The notes under the pieces were generated by a model. That model was not told where the DNA came from, did not search any database, and saw only the letters and a program-made list of their open reading frames with translations. A DNA stretch of 64,000 nucleotides from Candidatus Competibacteraceae bacterium (GTDB lineage: Bacteria > Pseudomonadota > Gammaproteobacteria > Competibacterales > Competibacteraceae): assembly GCA_016699715.1 (NCBI GenBank), contig CP065007.1, positions 2,604,001 through 2,668,000 on the forward strand, in the 5' to 3' direction. The position numbers and the translations under genes are program-made. This document shows positions 62,721 through 64,000 of the stretch, one piece after another. Numbering within the stretch: position 1 is the stretch's first letter; each line of letters starts with the position of its first letter.

Positions 62721-64000
62721 ATGAAGGTACCGGTCTGGAATCCGGCGGTTGAGTTTCTGGATCGGGAGGCGCTTGAGCGTTTGCAACTCGCCAATCTACG
62801 CAAAACCGTGGCTTGGGCGCTGAAAACCCCCTTTTACCGACGGCGGCTGGCCGAGGTTGGCTTGCACCGTCCCGAGGACATCGCCAGCCTGCGCGACCTG
62901 CGCGGCATCCCCTATACCACGAAGGAAGATCTGCGCGAATCCTACCCGCGTGGCCTGCTGGCGGTCGAACTGGAGCAGGTGGTGCGGTTGCATACCTCCA
63001 GCGGCACCACCGGTATGCCGACCGTGATCTACCACACTCAGGCCGATCTCGATGCTTGGACCGAACTGGTGGCCCGCTGCATCGTCGCCACCGGCGCCAG
63101 CCGCCGTGACGTGTTCCAGAATATGACCCATTACGGGTTATTTACCGGCGGATTGGGCCTGCATTACGGCGCCGAGCGGGTGGGGATGCTGGTGATCCCG
63201 GCCAGTTCCGGTAACACCAGCCGCCAGGTTCAGTTGATGCGGAATTTCCAGACCAGCGTGGTGCATGCCACGCCCAGCTATCTGCTGCATCTGCACTCGG
63301 CGCTGGCGGGTGAGGACATCGATACCAATCCGCCGAGCTTGCGCAAGGCCTTCATCGGCGCCGAACCACATTCGGAAGAAACCCGCCGAAAGATCGAAAC
63401 GCTATTTGCAATCGATGCCTACAACTCTTACGGTTTGAGCGAGATGAACGGTCCCGGCGTGGCGTTCGAATGCCTGTACAAGACCGGCCTGCATCTGTGG
63501 GAAGACGCCTACCTGCTGGAAGTGATCGATCCTTGCGGCTTGTGGCCCTGCGCCGAGGGGGAAACTGGCGAGATCGTGCTGACCACGCTACAGCGGCAGG
63601 CCACGCCGTTGCTGCGCTACCGTACCCGCGATCTTTCCCATCTGGTCGGTGGTCACTGCCCCTGCGGGCGTGGTCACCGCCGGTTGGCGCGGATCAAGGG
63701 TCGCAGCGACGACATGCTGATCGTCAACGGGGTCAACGTCTTCCCGTCGCAGATCGAGGAAGCGCTGATGAAGGTGCCGGAAGTCGGCACCAATTATTTG
63801 ATTCAGGTCGAGAAGCGCGGGGCGCTGGACCGGCTGGCGGTCAAGACCGAAATCCACGCCACATTGTTCGCTGGCGATGCGCGCGTGCTGGGCGACTTGC
63901 GCGAGCGCATCGCCGAACGGATCCGTGCCGCCATCCTGGTCAAGCCGTCGGTCGAACTGCACGCACCGGGTAGTCTGCCAGTATCCGAGGGCAAGGCCCG
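62721..64000 (+). CDS. paaK: phenylacetate-CoA ligase family protein (3' partial)
   Basis: AMP-forming aryl-CoA ligase, about 426 codons before the window ends without a stop, close to the family length of 430-440, so only a few residues are missing. The AMP-binding motif is TSSGTTGMPTVIYHT (92-106), with AYNSYGLSEMNGPG, RYRTRDLSHLVGG and GRSDDMLIVNGVNVFPSQIE further on. AAGG is 9 nt before the ATG. Phenylacetate is the usual substrate, but related aryl acids are possible; no paa catabolic genes are visible. Confidence 0.87.
   Translation, partial: MKVPVWNPAVEFLDREALERLQLANLRKTVAWALKTPFYRRRLAEVGLHRPEDIASLRDLRGIPYTTKEDLRESYPRGLLAVELEQVVRLHTSSGTTGMPTVIYHTQADLDAWTELVARCIVATGASRRDVFQNMTHYGLFTGGLGLHYGAERVGMLVIPASSGNTSRQVQLMRNFQTSVVHATPSYLLHLHSALAGEDIDTNPPSLRKAFIGAEPHSEETRRKIETLFAIDAYNSYGLSEMNGPGVAFECLYKTGLHLWEDAYLLEVIDPCGLWPCAEGETGEIVLTTLQRQATPLLRYRTRDLSHLVGGHCPCGRGHRRLARIKGRSDDMLIVNGVNVFPSQIEEALMKVPEVGTNYLIQVEKRGALDRLAVKTEIHATLFAGDARVLGDLRERIAERIRAAILVKPSVELHAPGSLPVSEGKA

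Overview
The window looks like a chromosomal segment of a GC-rich gammaproteobacterium. The dksA-gluQ pair, the trpF-trpB-trpA / accD-folC-dedD-cvpA-purF-metZ block, BepA-type protease and DedD/CvpA proteins all point to that class. A class III polyhydroxyalkanoate (PHA) synthase locus with phaA, phaB and phaR would fit a PHA-storing lineage such as the Chromatiales or Competibacter relatives; this genus-level guess is inference from gene content only.

Layout. 1-10.6 kb: the tail of an IF-2B-like sugar isomerase, then acs, gluQ and dksA on the minus strand, then sucA-sucB-lpd (2-oxoglutarate dehydrogenase) on the plus strand, closed by a clear terminator. 10.7-25.1 kb: a short-chain dehydrogenase, then a long minus-strand housekeeping block: moaB-rssA-purU-TauE-like, trpFBA, accD-folC-dedD-cvpA-purF, and metZ plus a HAD phosphatase. 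metZ has its own sigma70-like promoter, a SAM-II riboswitch and an intrinsic terminator, so its control by S-adenosylmethionine can be read directly from the sequence. 25.2-28.1 kb: hsp20-cbpA-htrA, a protein quality-control set with a plausible sigma32 promoter.

28.2-34.5 kb: a periplasmic module of HAD phosphatase, LysM-bearing Cys-type sulfatase, stand-alone receiver, FixJ-type response regulator and an ABC-substrate-binding-like sensor kinase. Motifs shared between its two non-coding regions suggest a common operator. 34.8-37.4 kb: two tandem DUF4139-type paralogues. 37.6-42 kb: an AT-richer acquired island with a GIY-YIG (Eco29kI-like) restriction enzyme, a C5 cytosine methyltransferase, Vsr and a small HTH protein, with a complete one-gene IS66-family element inserted upstream (matching 15-bp ends, exact 8-bp target duplication).

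42.2-48.8 kb: an isolated ureG followed by urtABCDE (urea ABC importer), with a sigma54-type promoter before urtA and a strongly structured urtA-urtB gap. 48.9-57 kb: DegV, PilZ and cNMP-binding proteins; a circularly permuted ATP-grasp/alpha-E fusion with a transglutaminase; a universal stress protein; a TPR lipoprotein; and the BepA-like protease. 57-61.3 kb: phaE-phaC convergent with phaA-phaB-phaR. 61.6-64 kb: a secreted phytase-like esterase and the 5' part of a phenylacetate-CoA ligase that runs off the window.

Together the genes cover acetate activation, the TCA cycle, PHA storage from acetyl-CoA, urea-nitrogen uptake under nitrogen control, amino-acid and nucleotide synthesis, and envelope and stress maintenance. 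The acquired elements are concentrated between about 37.5 and 42 kb.
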